This document shows, in pieces, positions 1 to 8,531 of a stretch of DNA of 44,690 nucleotides. How positions within the stretch are numbered: position 1 is the stretch's first letter; each line of letters starts with the position of its first letter. A model generated the notes under the pieces. The model worked only from the letters and a program-made list of their open reading frames with translations, was not told the DNA's origin and ran no database searches. The stretch lies in assembly GCF_009296175.1 (NCBI RefSeq), contig NZ_VOSK01000033.1, positions 1 to 44,690 of the forward strand, read 5' to 3'. The position numbers were made by a program, and so were the translations under genes. Source of the stretch: Microvirga tunisiensis (GTDB lineage Bacteria > Pseudomonadota > Alphaproteobacteria > Rhizobiales > Beijerinckiaceae).

Positions 1-24
1 GATCAGCTCATTGCGTGTTGTCAT
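1..24 (-). CDS. 5' end of a gene running off the window (first 8 codons)
   Basis: An ATG at 24 (read leftwards) begins MTTRNELI and continues past the window edge. A good ribosome binding site (AGGTGAGC) lies directly before it, and it overlaps the 3' end of the monooxygenase gene by 17 bases, as in a tightly coupled operon. In related clusters the next gene often encodes a carboxymuconolactone-decarboxylase/alkylhydroperoxidase-like protein. That is from memory of such clusters; eight residues cannot confirm it. Confidence 0.4.
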
Positions 25-820
25 GCTCACCTGCCTCATCATCGCCCCCGCAGCTCGCCAGAGCTCGGGAGCAAATCAGATGAGGCAACGATCCAAAATC
101 AGGGAGCAATTCAGGCGATGCAATGCGACGCGAGGCGACGATCCGCGGCTCCCGGCCCTTGGGCAGCGCCTCGAGATAGGCATCGATGATGGGATGCTGA
201 ATGTCCGGGAGAGAGGCTCGAGGCGCGTCCTTGGGCCGGGGTTGGGTGCGCGAGAGCATGAGGCCGTCGCCGGCCTTTCCGGCGCGGATTCCTCCTCCGA
301 CGGAGAAGGTCGCCTGCCAGACGCGATCGTTCAGGCCCGGTGCAGCCGGATAGATCGAATCGCCTCCCTCGAGAGGCCGACCGTCCCAGGCGTCCCGCAC
401 GATGGCGAGATTTCGATCGTAGATCTCCGAGCGGTTGGTGCTGTCGAGGCCGAATGCCGTGAAGGACGACGGCGTGCCGCCGGTTCCGACGCCGACCTCG
501 AGACGACCACCGGACAGGAGGTCGAGCACCACCGCGTCTTCCGCCACCCGAATGGGGTTTTCGAGCGGCAGGGTGATGATCCCCGTGCCGAGGCGAATCT
601 TCGAGGTCCGCGCCGCCACGTGGGACAGGAAGACGAGCGGAGAAGGGAGACCGCCTTCCGCCTCATGAAAGTGGTGCTGGGCGACCCAGGCCGAGTCGAA
701 CCCGTGCCGCTCCGCATGACCGATTTGCTCGGCGGCCAACCGGTAGCGCTCGCCTGCACTGGCCTGATCCAGAAGGCGGGTGAAGAACCCGAGGCGTTGT
801 CGGTGCGAGGAATTTGTCAT
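8..820 (-). CDS. Luciferase-like FMN-dependent monooxygenase, shortened C-terminus
   Basis: The protein (270 aa) is a bacterial-luciferase-like flavin monooxygenase. The N-terminal LGFFTRLLD strand, the AWVAQHHFHEAEGG segment near residues 45-58, the RLGTGIITLPLENPIRVAED block and SGGRLEVGVGTGG are typical of this TIM-barrel family, which uses FMNH2 and O2. It appears to belong to the subfamily found beside Dpp-type importers (KPN_01858-like, from memory). It is the last complete gene of the minus-strand transporter operon, 27 bases after the ATPase gene. Members are usually 320-340 aa. Here the match fades after residue about 230 (PRIVASR), and the last 40 residues look unrelated. No other frame of that stretch restores the missing end, so a deletion is more likely than a simple frameshift. 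Activity is doubtful; the substrate is unknown. Confidence 0.85.
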   Translation of the reverse strand: MTNSSHRQRLGFFTRLLDQASAGERYRLAAEQIGHAERHGFDSAWVAQHHFHEAEGGLPSPLVFLSHVAARTSKIRLGTGIITLPLENPIRVAEDAVVLDLLSGGRLEVGVGTGGTPSSFTAFGLDSTNRSEIYDRNLAIVRDAWDGRPLEGGDSIYPAAPGLNDRVWQATFSVGGGIRAGKAGDGLMLSRTQPRPKDAPRASLPDIQHPIIDAYLEALPKGREPRIVASRRIASPELLPDFGSLPHLICSRALASCGGDDEAGEHDNTQ

Positions 821-847
821 CGGTTTGCTCCGCTTGATCTTCTGGGA

Positions 848-2512
848 TCAGGATTGGTTGGCATTGCGCTGTCCTGGGATCGCGCTGATGAGTTCGCGCG
901 TGTAGGCGCTGCCCGGGCGCAGGAACACATCCTCGACGCGGCCGCTGTCGACCTGGCGGCCGTTGTGCAGGACCGAGACTGTGTCCGAGATCTGACGGAC
1001 CACTGCGAGATCGTGGGAAATGAAGAGATATGTCAGTCCAAGGGCCTGCTGCAGTTCCTCGAGCAGTTCCAGGATCTGCGCCTGCACCGTGACGTCGAGC
1101 GCCGACACGGCCTCGTCCAGCACCAGGACCTGCGGATCGAGCACGAGCGCGCGGGCAATCGCGACGCGCTGCCGCTGCCCTCCAGAGAGGGCGCGAGGCT
1201 TGCGGGTCAGAATCGATTGCGGAAGACCGACCCGCTCGAGAATGGCATGGACCTTCCTCGCCCGATCCTCCCGCGGCACGGGATCGAAATTCAGAAGTGG
1301 CTCCTCGACGATCTGGAAGATGGTCTGCCGCGGATCGAGCGAGGCGAACGGGTTCTGGTAGACGAGTTGGATCGTCTTGCGGAACCGGCGGAGGTTTTCC
1401 CCGCGCAGGGTCGTCACATCGACACCGTCGACGAGGATGCGCCCTGAAGTGGGCCTTTGGAAGCCGACGATGCCGCGTGCGGTCGTCGTCTTGCCCGAGC
1501 CGGACTCGCCCACGATGGCGTGGGTCGTTCCCCTTTGGACGGTGAAGGAAACGTCGTCCACCGCTCGGAAGGCCTCCCGGCGGCCGTGGACCGAGAAATC
1601 CTGCACGAGGTTCTCGACGACGATGGCGTCATCGCTCCCACTGACGCGCGGGGACCTGGCCCGGGGGGTGGAGCGGATCTTGCCGAGGGAGGGAGCATCG
1701 GCCAGAAGCTTGCGCGTATACTCGCTGCGTGGAGAGCCCAGGACCTCCGAGGTCGGCCCCTGCTCCTGAATACGTCCCCCTTTGAGCACGACGATATGGT
1801 TGGCGCGATCGGCCGCGACCCCCAGGTCGTGGGTCACCAACAGAACCGCCGTGCCGTCTTCGCGGCGCAGCTCATCGATCAGGTCGAGGATGCGCTTCTG
1901 CACCGTCACATCGAGCGCGCTGGTGGGTTCGTCGGCGATGATCAGGGCCGGGCGCAGGGCAATCGCGATGGCGATCAGGACGCGCTGACGCATGCCGCCC
2001 GAGAGCTCGTGCGGATATTGCCTGGCGCGCAGCTCAGGCTGCGAGAGGCCGACGCGCGCCAGCAGCTCGACGACGCGCGCGTCGATTTCCGTCCTGCTGC
2101 CTTGCCGGTGGATCTGAAGCACTTCGGCGACCTGCGCGCCGATGGTCTTGACCGGGTTGAGCGAACTCGTCGGGTCCTGCGGGATCAGGCTGATCTTCCT
2201 GCCGCGAATGGTATCGAGCTGCCTCTGCGACCAGCCCGCGATATCGGTGCCGTTGAGCCGGACCGTCCCGGCCTCCAATCGGCCGTTCTCCGCGAGAAGT
2301 CCGATCACCGCCTGCGCCGTGGTGGTCTTTCCGGAGCCCGACTCGCCGACGAGCGCCACGACTTCGCCCGGACGCACCAGCAGCGAAACGTCGTGGACGA
2401 CCCGATGAAACCCGTCGCTGCCGCGATAACCGACGGCGAGATTGCCGATCTCGAGAACCGGTGTGGTCGGGGCATCCGTGGACGCAGGCCTGATATTGAG
2501 CGCGGCGGTCAT
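848..2512 (-). CDS. Fused double ATP-binding protein of a Dpp/Opp-type ABC importer
   Basis: This 554-aa protein carries two full ABC domains in one chain (DppD-like then DppF-like) and powers import through the two permeases encoded just upstream. Domain 1 has Walker [10 protein letters not shown] (about 56-64), signature LSGGM (about 170-174) and Walker B LIIADEP. Domain 2 has Walker [10 protein letters not shown] (about 335-343), LSGGQRQRV and VLVLDEA. Most dipeptide importers use two separate ATPase genes; fusion is common in this subgroup. The ATG at 2512 overlaps the permease stop (ATGA). An in-frame start further upstream would run deep into the permease gene and was rejected. The substrate cannot be told from an ATPase; peptide or a peptide-like compound is inferred from the family. 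Confidence 0.93.
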   Translation of the reverse strand: MTAALNIRPASTDAPTTPVLEIGNLAVGYRGSDGFHRVVHDVSLLVRPGEVVALVGESGSGKTTTAQAVIGLLAENGRLEAGTVRLNGTDIAGWSQRQLDTIRGRKISLIPQDPTSSLNPVKTIGAQVAEVLQIHRQGSRTEIDARVVELLARVGLSQPELRARQYPHELSGGMRQRVLIAIAIALRPALIIADEPTSALDVTVQKRILDLIDELRREDGTAVLLVTHDLGVAADRANHIVVLKGGRIQEQGPTSEVLGSPRSEYTRKLLADAPSLGKIRSTPRARSPRVSGSDDAIVVENLVQDFSVHGRREAFRAVDDVSFTVQRGTTHAIVGESGSGKTTTARGIVGFQRPTSGRILVDGVDVTTLRGENLRRFRKTIQLVYQNPFASLDPRQTIFQIVEEPLLNFDPVPREDRARKVHAILERVGLPQSILTRKPRALSGGQRQRVAIARALVLDPQVLVLDEAVSALDVTVQAQILELLEELQQALGLTYLFISHDLAVVRQISDTVSVLHNGRQVDSGRVEDVFLRPGSAYTRELISAIPGQRNANQS

Positions 2513-3420
2513 GCCTTGGCCTTTCCGAAGGACTGGCTGATGCGGTTCGCCGATAGGACGACGAGAATGACGACGATTCCGGGGACGGTCGTCAGCCACC
2601 AGGCCCGCGCGATGTAGTTCCGGCCCTCGGCGATCAGCAGGCCCCATTCCGGCGTCGGCGGCGGCGCGCCGTAGCCGAGGAAGCCCAGCGTGGAGATGGT
2701 CAGGATGGCCCAGCCGAGTTGCAGGGCTGCGAACGCGATCACCGACGTCAGGGAGTTCGGCAGGATATGGCGCAGCAGAACGCGGCTGAACGTCCCGCCG
2801 CTCCCGAAGGCCGCCTCGACGTAATCGCTGGCCCGGACCCTCACCACCTCGGAACGGGCAAGCCGCGCGAAGCTGGCGATCGATGTGACACCGACCGCGA
2901 TGGCGGCGTTCACGATGCCGAACCCGAGGAGGATGACAATGCTGAGCGACAGAAGAAGCTGCGGGATCGACAGCAGCACGTCGACGCCGCGCATGATGGC
3001 GCCGTCGATCCTGCCTCGCGCCGATCCGGCGACGATGCCGAGCGTCGTGCCCACCACGAGGCCGACGCCGACGGCCACGAAGCCTCCGGAGAGCGAATTG
3101 CCCGCGCCATAGATGATGCGGGCCAGAAGATCACGTCCCAGCGCATCGGTGCCGAGCCAATGCTCGGCGCTTGGTGCGCGAAGCTGCTGGCGCGCAACCC
3201 CGGCGGTGGCGCTGTAGCCCGTGAACCATTGCGGGAACAGCGCCCAGAGCACGACGATGGCCATGACGATCCAGGCCAGCACCAGACCCGGCTGGATGCT
3301 CCTGATGCTCTTCAGCCAACGCACGCCCGATGAAACCCGCGTTGATCCCGGAGAGGCACTTTTGAGGATATCCGCATCGTCGCGCAGCAGACTGCGTCCG
3401 ATCGCGTTCAGGCCGGTCAT
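2509..3420 (-). CDS. ABC importer permease, DppC-like
   Basis: This inner-membrane permease of 303 aa has an N-terminal cytoplasmic tail, a first membrane helix (about residues 41-58), the LGTDALGRDLLARIIYGAG block that marks DppC/OppC proteins, and five further helices. The cytoplasmic EAA loop (YVEAAFGSGGTFSRVLLRHI) contacts the ATPase. It pairs with the DppB-like permease to form the channel. The start at 3420 overlaps the stop of the previous gene by four bases (ATGA), and its own stop overlaps the ATPase start in the same way, so permease and ATPase genes are translationally coupled. A longer in-frame opening to 4056 lies inside the other permease and was not used. No defects are visible. 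Confidence 0.92.
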   Translation of the reverse strand: MTGLNAIGRSLLRDDADILKSASPGSTRVSSGVRWLKSIRSIQPGLVLAWIVMAIVVLWALFPQWFTGYSATAGVARQQLRAPSAEHWLGTDALGRDLLARIIYGAGNSLSGGFVAVGVGLVVGTTLGIVAGSARGRIDGAIMRGVDVLLSIPQLLLSLSIVILLGFGIVNAAIAVGVTSIASFARLARSEVVRVRASDYVEAAFGSGGTFSRVLLRHILPNSLTSVIAFAALQLGWAILTISTLGFLGYGAPPPTPEWGLLIAEGRNYIARAWWLTTVPGIVVILVVLSANRISQSFGKAKA

Positions 3421-4361
3421 GCGACAGCTCCTTGTCTCACTCTGAGGCGTGGGTCGAAGACGGGGTAGAGCAGGTCCACCGTCAGATTGATGAGCACGAA
3501 GGCCGCCGCCGAGAACACGACGATCGCCTGCAGGACCGCGATGTCCTGATCGCCGACGGAGCGCTGCGTCAGCCCGCCGATGCCGTTGAGGCCGAACACC
3601 GCTTCCGTGACGACCGCGCCCGCCAGAAGCTCCCCGAACAGGATGCCGCCGATGGTCAGGGTCGGCAGCACGGCGTTCTTTGCCACGTGCCGCCACAGAA
3701 CCCAGCAATGGGAGGCTCCCTTGGCGCGGGCAACCGCAACGAAGGGCTCCATCAGGACGTCGTCGATATTGCGCATCAGGATCTGGGCCAGCGGCGCCGA
3801 GATCGGAACGGCCAATGTCACGACGGGAAGGATCAGGGCCTCCCACGGTCCCGGATTGATCACAGGAATGAGCTTGAGCTGGAACGAGAACACCTGGATC
3901 AGCAGGATTCCCAGCCAGAACACGGGCGTCGAGATGAAGAGCGCCGGAATCGACTGGATAAAGGAGCGCAGCCACGCGAAGGGAGACAGCGCCGAGAGAG
4001 CGGCGAGCGTTAGCGCGAGGATGAGCGACAGCAGAAAGCCGAGCGTCGCGAGCCACAGGGTCGGAGGCAGGTTGGCGAGAAGCAGATCACCGACGGGAAC
4101 GCCCGCGTGAATCGAATAGCCGAAATGACCGGTGAGGAAATTCACGACGGTATTGAAATACTGCACCCAAAGCGGGCTGTCGGCCGCATAGGATGCGCGG
4201 ATATCCGCGATCTGCTCCGGGCCGAGGCCGAGTTCGGGATTGAGGAACTTGATGAGGATGGCATCGCCCGGCAGGGCCTGCAGCAGGACGAATGAAACGG
4301 TGAACGCGGCCCAGAGCACGAGGGCCGCCTGCCCGATCCTTCCAATCACGTATCGCGACAT
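3417..4361 (-). CDS. ABC importer permease, DppB-like
   Basis: This 314-aa inner-membrane protein has the DppB/OppB layout: an N-terminal helix after MSRYVIGRIGQ, a periplasmic stretch with PGDAI and the LGLGPEQI region, then five more helices. The EAA loop at about residues 209-229 (VAVARAKGASHCWVLWRHV) is the coupling helix for the ATPase. The gene starts 88 bases after the binding-protein gene, and that gap holds a strong hairpin. Its stop overlaps the next permease by four bases. Family membership is clear; specificity is not. The set resembles the KPN_01854-type importers found with flavin monooxygenases, by recollection. Confidence 0.92.
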   Translation of the reverse strand: MSRYVIGRIGQAALVLWAAFTVSFVLLQALPGDAILIKFLNPELGLGPEQIADIRASYAADSPLWVQYFNTVVNFLTGHFGYSIHAGVPVGDLLLANLPPTLWLATLGFLLSLILALTLAALSALSPFAWLRSFIQSIPALFISTPVFWLGILLIQVFSFQLKLIPVINPGPWEALILPVVTLAVPISAPLAQILMRNIDDVLMEPFVAVARAKGASHCWVLWRHVAKNAVLPTLTIGGILFGELLAGAVVTEAVFGLNGIGGLTQRSVGDQDIAVLQAIVVFSAAAFVLINLTVDLLYPVFDPRLRVRQGAVA

Positions 4362-4402
4362 GAGAGATCCTGTCTGGAAATCGATGGGATCGATGAATGG
4401 CG

Positions 4403-4434
4403 GGCCGGATGTCGTTCATCTGCGACACCCGGCC
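4403..4434 (-). promoter_or_regulatory. Intercistronic hairpin after the binding-protein gene
   Basis: Arms 4403-4414 and 4423-4434 pair over 12 bases around an 8-base loop. In the minus-strand transcript the only imperfect pair is a G-U. It lies 15 bases past the binding-protein stop and before the permease start, with no T run. It may protect the upstream mRNA end or partly terminate transcription, giving more binding protein than permease. Confidence 0.65.
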
Positions 4435-4449
4435 GACCTAGAGGGTTTT

Positions 4450-6117
4450 TCAGCGGCGCGGCGCCAGCCAGGTGTCGTAGAAGCTGGGACGACCGACTGC
4501 CTCGAAGGACACGCCCTTCACGTAAGGAGCGGCCGCAAAGGCCTGCGGCTCCTCGAAGATCGGAATGGCGTAGGCCTGATCGACCACGTAGTTCTGAACG
4601 TCGCCTGCGACCGCGAGGCGCTTGGCGCGATCCGGCTCGGAGGCGAGCTGATCCAGGAGCGCGTTCAGCTTCTCGTCGACGAAGGACTGGACCTTGTCGC
4701 TGTTTCCGCCCTTCTGCAGCAGGACATTGCGATTGGTCGGATAGTACTGGCTCTTGATCACATCCGGATCGGCGCGGCCCACCATGGCCGGCGAGACGGG
4801 CGCCTTGGCGGGATCGAGATTGTTCACGACGGCGCTGCCCGAGTCGGCCGTGAGGACGTTCAGCTTCACGCCGATCTTCTCCCATTGCTGGGCGACCAGC
4901 TGCAGCGTCTCCTTGTTCTGCGGCTGCGGCAGGGATTCGTAGGCCGACAGCTCGAATGGCTTGCCGTCCTTCTGACGCTGGCCGTTCGCGCCGACCTTCC
5001 AGCCTGCCTCATCGAGCAGCGCCTTGGCCTTCTCGATGTCGTAGGAAAGCTTCTGTGAGAGGTCGACATAGCCGAGCGCCGTCTTGGCGATGATCGAGCT
5101 CGCCTTCGGGTAATTGTCCGAGAACAGGGTCGAGACGATCTCGTCCGTGTTGGTGGCGTGCAGCAGCGCACGACGGACCCGGACATCGGCCACGATCGGG
5201 TTGTCGGGACGGAAGACGACGCTGTTGTTCACGCCCCGGGTCGAGGGCGCGTAGATCAGGTATCCCTCATCCTCGACCTGCTTCTCGTCATAGGCCTGGA
5301 TCTGGCGAATGATGTCGGCCTGCCCGGCCAACAGGCCGCCGATGCGCACGCTGTCTTCCGGCGTGACGATGTACTTGATCTCGTCGAGATAGGCGCGGCC
5401 CTGGTGCTCGAGTTTGGCCGGACCCCAATTGTAGTCGGGGCGCGCTTTCAGCGTGAGCTCGCGTCCGAGCGTTTCGCTGGCGACGACGAACGGGCCCGAG
5501 CCGATGATCTTCGTGGCATCGCCCAGGGCCTCATAGGGCAGCGCGAGGGTCTTCAGGGACACGAGGTCGGATCCGATCACGGACGTGCCCTGCAGGAAGC
5601 CGGGCGACGGCTTCTTGAACGTGAACTTCACCGTCTGCGGATCGATGACCTCGCTGCGGTCGTAATTGTTGATGACCTCCGAGATCGGCAGCTTCAGCTC
5701 CTTGTTGCCGCGCCCGAACGTGTCGTAGTTTTTGGCCACGGCGGCGGCATCGAGCGGCGTTCCATCGGAGAACGTCACGCCCTTGCGGATCTTGAACGTG
5801 TATTCCGTCGCGTCGGCGTTCACCGTCCACGACTCGGCGATCCAGGGCTCGATCTCAAGCGTCTTGGGGTTCTGATAGGTCAGCTTGTCGGTGATCTGGT
5901 TGAGGATCCCGCCGTTCGGATAGAAGCCGCCCGCCGGCGGGTAGAGGTTGGTGTGGGGCTGCTGCTCGAGATAGACCAGCGCGCCGCCCTTCACGGGAGC
6001 GCCGTCGGATCCGGCAGCCATCGCGCCACTGCCCCATAGCGCGGTGCCCGCCAGGAACGTGGCTCCAACCAAGGCCGCAAGGCCGACTTTGCTAGTGAGG
6101 CGAGATTTGAGTGTCAC
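4450..6117 (-). CDS. ABC substrate-binding protein, family 5 (DppA/OppA-like)
   Basis: This periplasmic binding protein of 555 aa captures the substrate of the Dpp-type importer. A Sec signal sequence occupies about residues 1-33 (KSRLTSK, then a hydrophobic core, cleavage near AMAAG). The mature part has SBP family 5 marks: EPWIAESWTVN, then YTFKIRKGVTFSDGTPLDA, then VRVRRALLHATNTDEIV. The GTG at 6117 was chosen because AGGGGA lies just upstream and the signal peptide starts there; upstream in-frame codons extend into non-coding DNA. It is the first gene of the leftward operon. The upstream region carries GTTCT-N6-AGAAC palindromes that may regulate it. It looks like the KPN_01854-type binding proteins, from memory. 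The ligand is unknown. Confidence 0.92.
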   Translation of the reverse strand: MTLKSRLTSKVGLAALVGATFLAGTALWGSGAMAAGSDGAPVKGGALVYLEQQPHTNLYPPAGGFYPNGGILNQITDKLTYQNPKTLEIEPWIAESWTVNADATEYTFKIRKGVTFSDGTPLDAAAVAKNYDTFGRGNKELKLPISEVINNYDRSEVIDPQTVKFTFKKPSPGFLQGTSVIGSDLVSLKTLALPYEALGDATKIIGSGPFVVASETLGRELTLKARPDYNWGPAKLEHQGRAYLDEIKYIVTPEDSVRIGGLLAGQADIIRQIQAYDEKQVEDEGYLIYAPSTRGVNNSVVFRPDNPIVADVRVRRALLHATNTDEIVSTLFSDNYPKASSIIAKTALGYVDLSQKLSYDIEKAKALLDEAGWKVGANGQRQKDGKPFELSAYESLPQPQNKETLQLVAQQWEKIGVKLNVLTADSGSAVVNNLDPAKAPVSPAMVGRADPDVIKSQYYPTNRNVLLQKGGNSDKVQSFVDEKLNALLDQLASEPDRAKRLAVAGDVQNYVVDQAYAIPIFEEPQAFAAAPYVKGVSFEAVGRPSFYDTWLAPRR

Positions 6118-6199
6118 GATACATCCCCTGCACGGCTGGTCATTAGGCCGAACGATGAACGGATTATCGCGGCGGAACGTCCGAAAAAGCAATTGGAAC

Positions 6200-6215
6200 G
6201 TTCTTTTTTTAGAAC
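6200..6215. promoter_or_regulatory. Candidate operator GTTCT-N6-AGAAC, copy 1
   Basis: A 5-6-5 inverted repeat with an all-T spacer lies 83 bases before the binding-protein start. A second copy with identical arms and spacing is at 6339. Regulator unknown. The arms are inverted, unlike the direct GTTC-N7-GTTC of alphaproteobacterial LexA boxes. Confidence 0.4.
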
Positions 6216-6338
6216 AACCCGAACGAGCAAAATCTTCTCTTTTCGGGCCGAATGAGAGATGTTTGTTCTGTTTTCCTGCGGATCGGCTCGAGACGGAGGG
6301 AAGCCCTCGCCCGTCCTCCTCACCCAACGCACCGATTT

Positions 6339-6354
6339 GTTCTTTATACAGAAC
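6339..6354. promoter_or_regulatory. Candidate operator GTTCT-N6-AGAAC, copy 2
   Basis: The spacer is TTATAC and the arms extend to TGTTCT/AGAACA. It sits between the divergent binding-protein and methyltransferase genes, about 103 bases before the methyltransferase start. A lone GTTCT half-site also lies near 6265. Together the copies suggest a regulator controlling one or both directions. Confidence 0.4.
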
Positions 6355-6456
6355 ATGCGCGAACGATTGGCACGCTGCGGCTTTCGGGTTCTGGAAACAC
6401 GAGCAAGGTGGTACTCTCAGGCCGGTGGACCGACGGGCTATGGCAGGACGTCACCA

Positions 6457-7245
6457 ATGGTCGAACAGAAAATTCGCTTCGATGACGGCGCCGCCTACGA
6501 GCAGATGATGGGGATCTGGAGCCGGTTTGCCGGCGAGATCTTCCTCGATTGGCTGGCGCCGCCGTCGGGGTGGCGATGGATCGACGTCGGATGCGGCAGC
6601 GGGGCCTTCACCGAACTGCTGGTCGAGCGGTGCGCCCCGGTGGAGGTCCTGGGGATCGATCCGTCCGAAGGGCAGTTGGCCTTTGCACGCTCTCGACCCG
6701 CGTCTCGCGCGGCGGAGTTCCGCCAGGGCGACGCCATGGCACTTCCCTTCCCCGCCGACAGGTTCGACGCAGCCGTGATGGCGTTGGTCCTTGTCTTCGT
6801 CCCCGAACCGGCCAAAGGCCTCGCGGAAATGGTTCGGGTGGTGAGGCCGGGCGGCACGGTCGCGGCCTACATGTGGGACATGCTGGGCGGCGGCTTTCCA
6901 CTGGATCCGATCCTCGTCGAGATGCGCGCGATGGACCTTGCGCCCCCGCGCCCGCCGCAATTGGATGCGTCACGACGGGAAGTGATGCACGACCTGTGGA
7001 CCGGCGCCGGTCTCGAGGCCGTGGACACGCGCGAGATCACCGTGCGTCGGACCTTCGCGGATTTCGACGACTTCTGGATGACCAGCCTGAAGTCCCCTTC
7101 GATGCGGGCTGCAATCGCCACGATGACGGCGGAAGACGTCGAGACACTCAAGAGCCGGGTGCGCGCGCGTCTGCCCGCAGATGCCGACGGACGCATCGCC
7201 TACGGGGCACGCGCGCATGCGGTGAAGGGACACGTGCCGGGGTAA
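6457..7245 (+). CDS. Class I SAM-dependent methyltransferase
   Basis: This 262-aa cytosolic protein has the UbiE/Coq5-like methyltransferase fold. SAM-binding motif I is at about residues 42-50 (IDVGCGSGA), the acidic strand-2 residue is in LGIDPS (about 65-70), GDAMALPFP (about 91-99) is motif II, and LAEMVRVVRPGGTVAAY follows. The acceptor is not evident. I chose the ATG at 6457 because recognisable sequence begins there; longer in-frame starts add residues rich in Arg and Gly with no family resemblance. It stands alone, divergent from the binding-protein operon and convergent with the GntR gene. Similar proteins are often simply called class I methyltransferases; no operon partner helps assign a role. 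Confidence 0.85.
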   Translation: MVEQKIRFDDGAAYEQMMGIWSRFAGEIFLDWLAPPSGWRWIDVGCGSGAFTELLVERCAPVEVLGIDPSEGQLAFARSRPASRAAEFRQGDAMALPFPADRFDAAVMALVLVFVPEPAKGLAEMVRVVRPGGTVAAYMWDMLGGGFPLDPILVEMRAMDLAPPRPPQLDASRREVMHDLWTGAGLEAVDTREITVRRTFADFDDFWMTSLKSPSMRAAIATMTAEDVETLKSRVRARLPADADGRIAYGARAHAVKGHVPG

Positions 7246-7422
7246 CGTCGTCCGCGCGGGGCAAGAGTCAGGAAATGGTTGGTGAAATGCGGATGCGATC
7301 GTCAGGGATTGCCGGCGAGCACTGCGCGTGTCTCTGACGGGGCGGTCCTGTGACAGGAAGATCGTGCGGGCCGACATCTCCCTTGATGCAAGCCCAGCAC
7401 CCGATCGCCTCACAGGCGCGTC

Positions 7423-8160
7423 CTACCTGTCGGTTGGAAACGTCGAACGGACGAACTCCCAGGCGGCGTCGAGGTGGCGCCGCATCGATTCCTCGGCATT
7501 GTCGGGATCGCGCGCCACGATCGCATCGAAGATCGCCACATGTCCCGCATGGTTCATCTGGTCGATCCCTGCCCCGCGCTTCATCGAGCGCCAGTGTTGG
7601 GTGAGCCATTCCACATAGGCTTTGTGAATGGCCGGATAGATCGGGTTTCCCGGGACACGATAGAGGATCGCGTGGAAGGCCGCATCCGTCTCGTCGAACC
7701 GGAGCGGATCGCCGATCGCCTCGCGATTGTTGTCGAGGGCCGCGCGAAGTTCTTCGAGATCGGCGCGTCGCGCATGTTTGGCGGTCCAGCGCGCGAGCGA
7801 GCCTTCGATGAAGATTCGCGTTTCGAACAGGTTCCAGACGCCTTCGCGATCGACCATGAGATGCCCGACCAGATTTCCGACCTTGTCGACGGCGATTTCG
7901 TAATCGGCCTTACGCACGATCGGTCGGTGACCGAGGCGCGTTTCGATCAAACCACGATTGGCCAGAGAAACGATGGCCTCACGCACGGCGGTCCGGCTCA
8001 CGCCGTAGCGCTGCATCAGCTCACGCTCGGCCGGCAGGCGCACGCCTTCCTGCAGGTCCCCTGTTTGGATCATGCGCGCGAGTTCGAGTGCAACGACATC
8101 CGACCGACGCCCTGACGTCCCTGCTGTTCCGTGGCCATCCAGCTTTTCGCTCAGGTCCAT
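7423..8160 (-). CDS. GntR-family regulator, FadR subfamily (FCD domain)
   Basis: This 245-aa repressor-type protein has a GntR winged helix at about residues 20-85 (LPAERELMQRYGVSRTAVRE is the recognition region) and an all-helical FCD ligand domain at about 105-235. The FCD metal/ligand residues appear present: Asp159, His163, His207 and His229. It is divergent from the aldehyde dehydrogenase that starts the sugar cluster, so local control of that cluster, probably by a sugar acid or related metabolite, is inferred. The ATG at 8160 is preceded by AGAGGTGACC; an upstream in-frame start lacks such a site. The shared intergenic region holds several TGGTC/GACCA palindromes that match the TNGTNNNACNA pattern known for FadR-type GntR proteins. 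Confidence 0.92.
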   Translation of the reverse strand: MDLSEKLDGHGTAGTSGRRSDVVALELARMIQTGDLQEGVRLPAERELMQRYGVSRTAVREAIVSLANRGLIETRLGHRPIVRKADYEIAVDKVGNLVGHLMVDREGVWNLFETRIFIEGSLARWTAKHARRADLEELRAALDNNREAIGDPLRFDETDAAFHAILYRVPGNPIYPAIHKAYVEWLTQHWRSMKRGAGIDQMNHAGHVAIFDAIVARDPDNAEESMRRHLDAAWEFVRSTFPTDR

Positions 8161-8235
8161 GGTCACCTCTTCGTCGTTCGAGATCGAAAACCTGTCCGGA
8201 ACGAGCCACAGCCGATCTTCAAGCCCCTGAGAGAT

Positions 8236-8252
8236 ACCATATGGTCGGACCA
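8236..8252. promoter_or_regulatory. Candidate GntR operator (nested palindromes)
   Basis: TGGTCGGACCA (8242-8252) is a perfect palindrome fitting the FadR-type rule TNGTNNNACNA and resembling PdhR/LldR operators. ACCATATGGT (8236-8245) overlaps it. It lies 76 bases before the regulator start, a sensible place for autoregulation. Confidence 0.5.
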
Positions 8253-8274
8253 AAATCCATCAGCCCGCACCTCA

Positions 8275-8304
8275 TGTGGTCAAGATCCTCCGGATTTGAC
8301 CACA
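8275..8304. promoter_or_regulatory. Inverted repeat in the GntR/aldehyde dehydrogenase intergenic region
   Basis: TGTGGTCAA (8275-8283) and TTGACCACA (8296-8304) form a perfect 9-base inverted repeat around 12 bases, with ATCC/GGAT inside nearly continuing the stem. Both arms contain the TGGTC core seen in the neighbouring palindrome. It may be a second operator. Confidence 0.45.
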
Positions 8305-8361
8305 AAACACGGCACATTGACGCTTGGAGGCTGAAAATGATGACACTTGACAGCCCTCGAC

Positions 8362-8420
8362 TGTCCGACCATCCTGATTTCGGTCGAACCAAATAGACCG
8401 ATAAACGGTGTTTGGTTCGA
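8362..8420. promoter_or_regulatory. Cluster of GACCA/TGGT half-sites before the aldehyde dehydrogenase gene
   Basis: TGTCCGACCAT (8362-8372) is a reversed near-copy of the first operator. TCGAACCAAA (8384-8393) and TTTGGTTCGA (8411-8420) make a perfect 10-base inverted repeat around 17 bases. With the sites at 8236 and 8275 this gives at least six related half-sites in 185 bases between the divergent genes. Confidence 0.4.
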
Positions 8421-8531
8421 GATGCTCAGCTTGGGCAAACAGGGAGAGAGACTGGTGACGCCATTTCAAAGCACTCCGCTGTCGAACTCCGATCCGCAGC
8501 CTCCCCGTCGGGGATCTTGCGAGGGCCTCCT

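Noticed and set aside
11..1447. 478-codon open frame on the plus strand opposite the monooxygenase and ATPase
   Set aside because: No domain; mirrors codon bias of the real minus-strand genes.
6200..6215. SOS (LexA) box
   Set aside because: Alphaproteobacterial LexA sites are direct GTTC-N7-GTTC repeats; here the arms are inverted.
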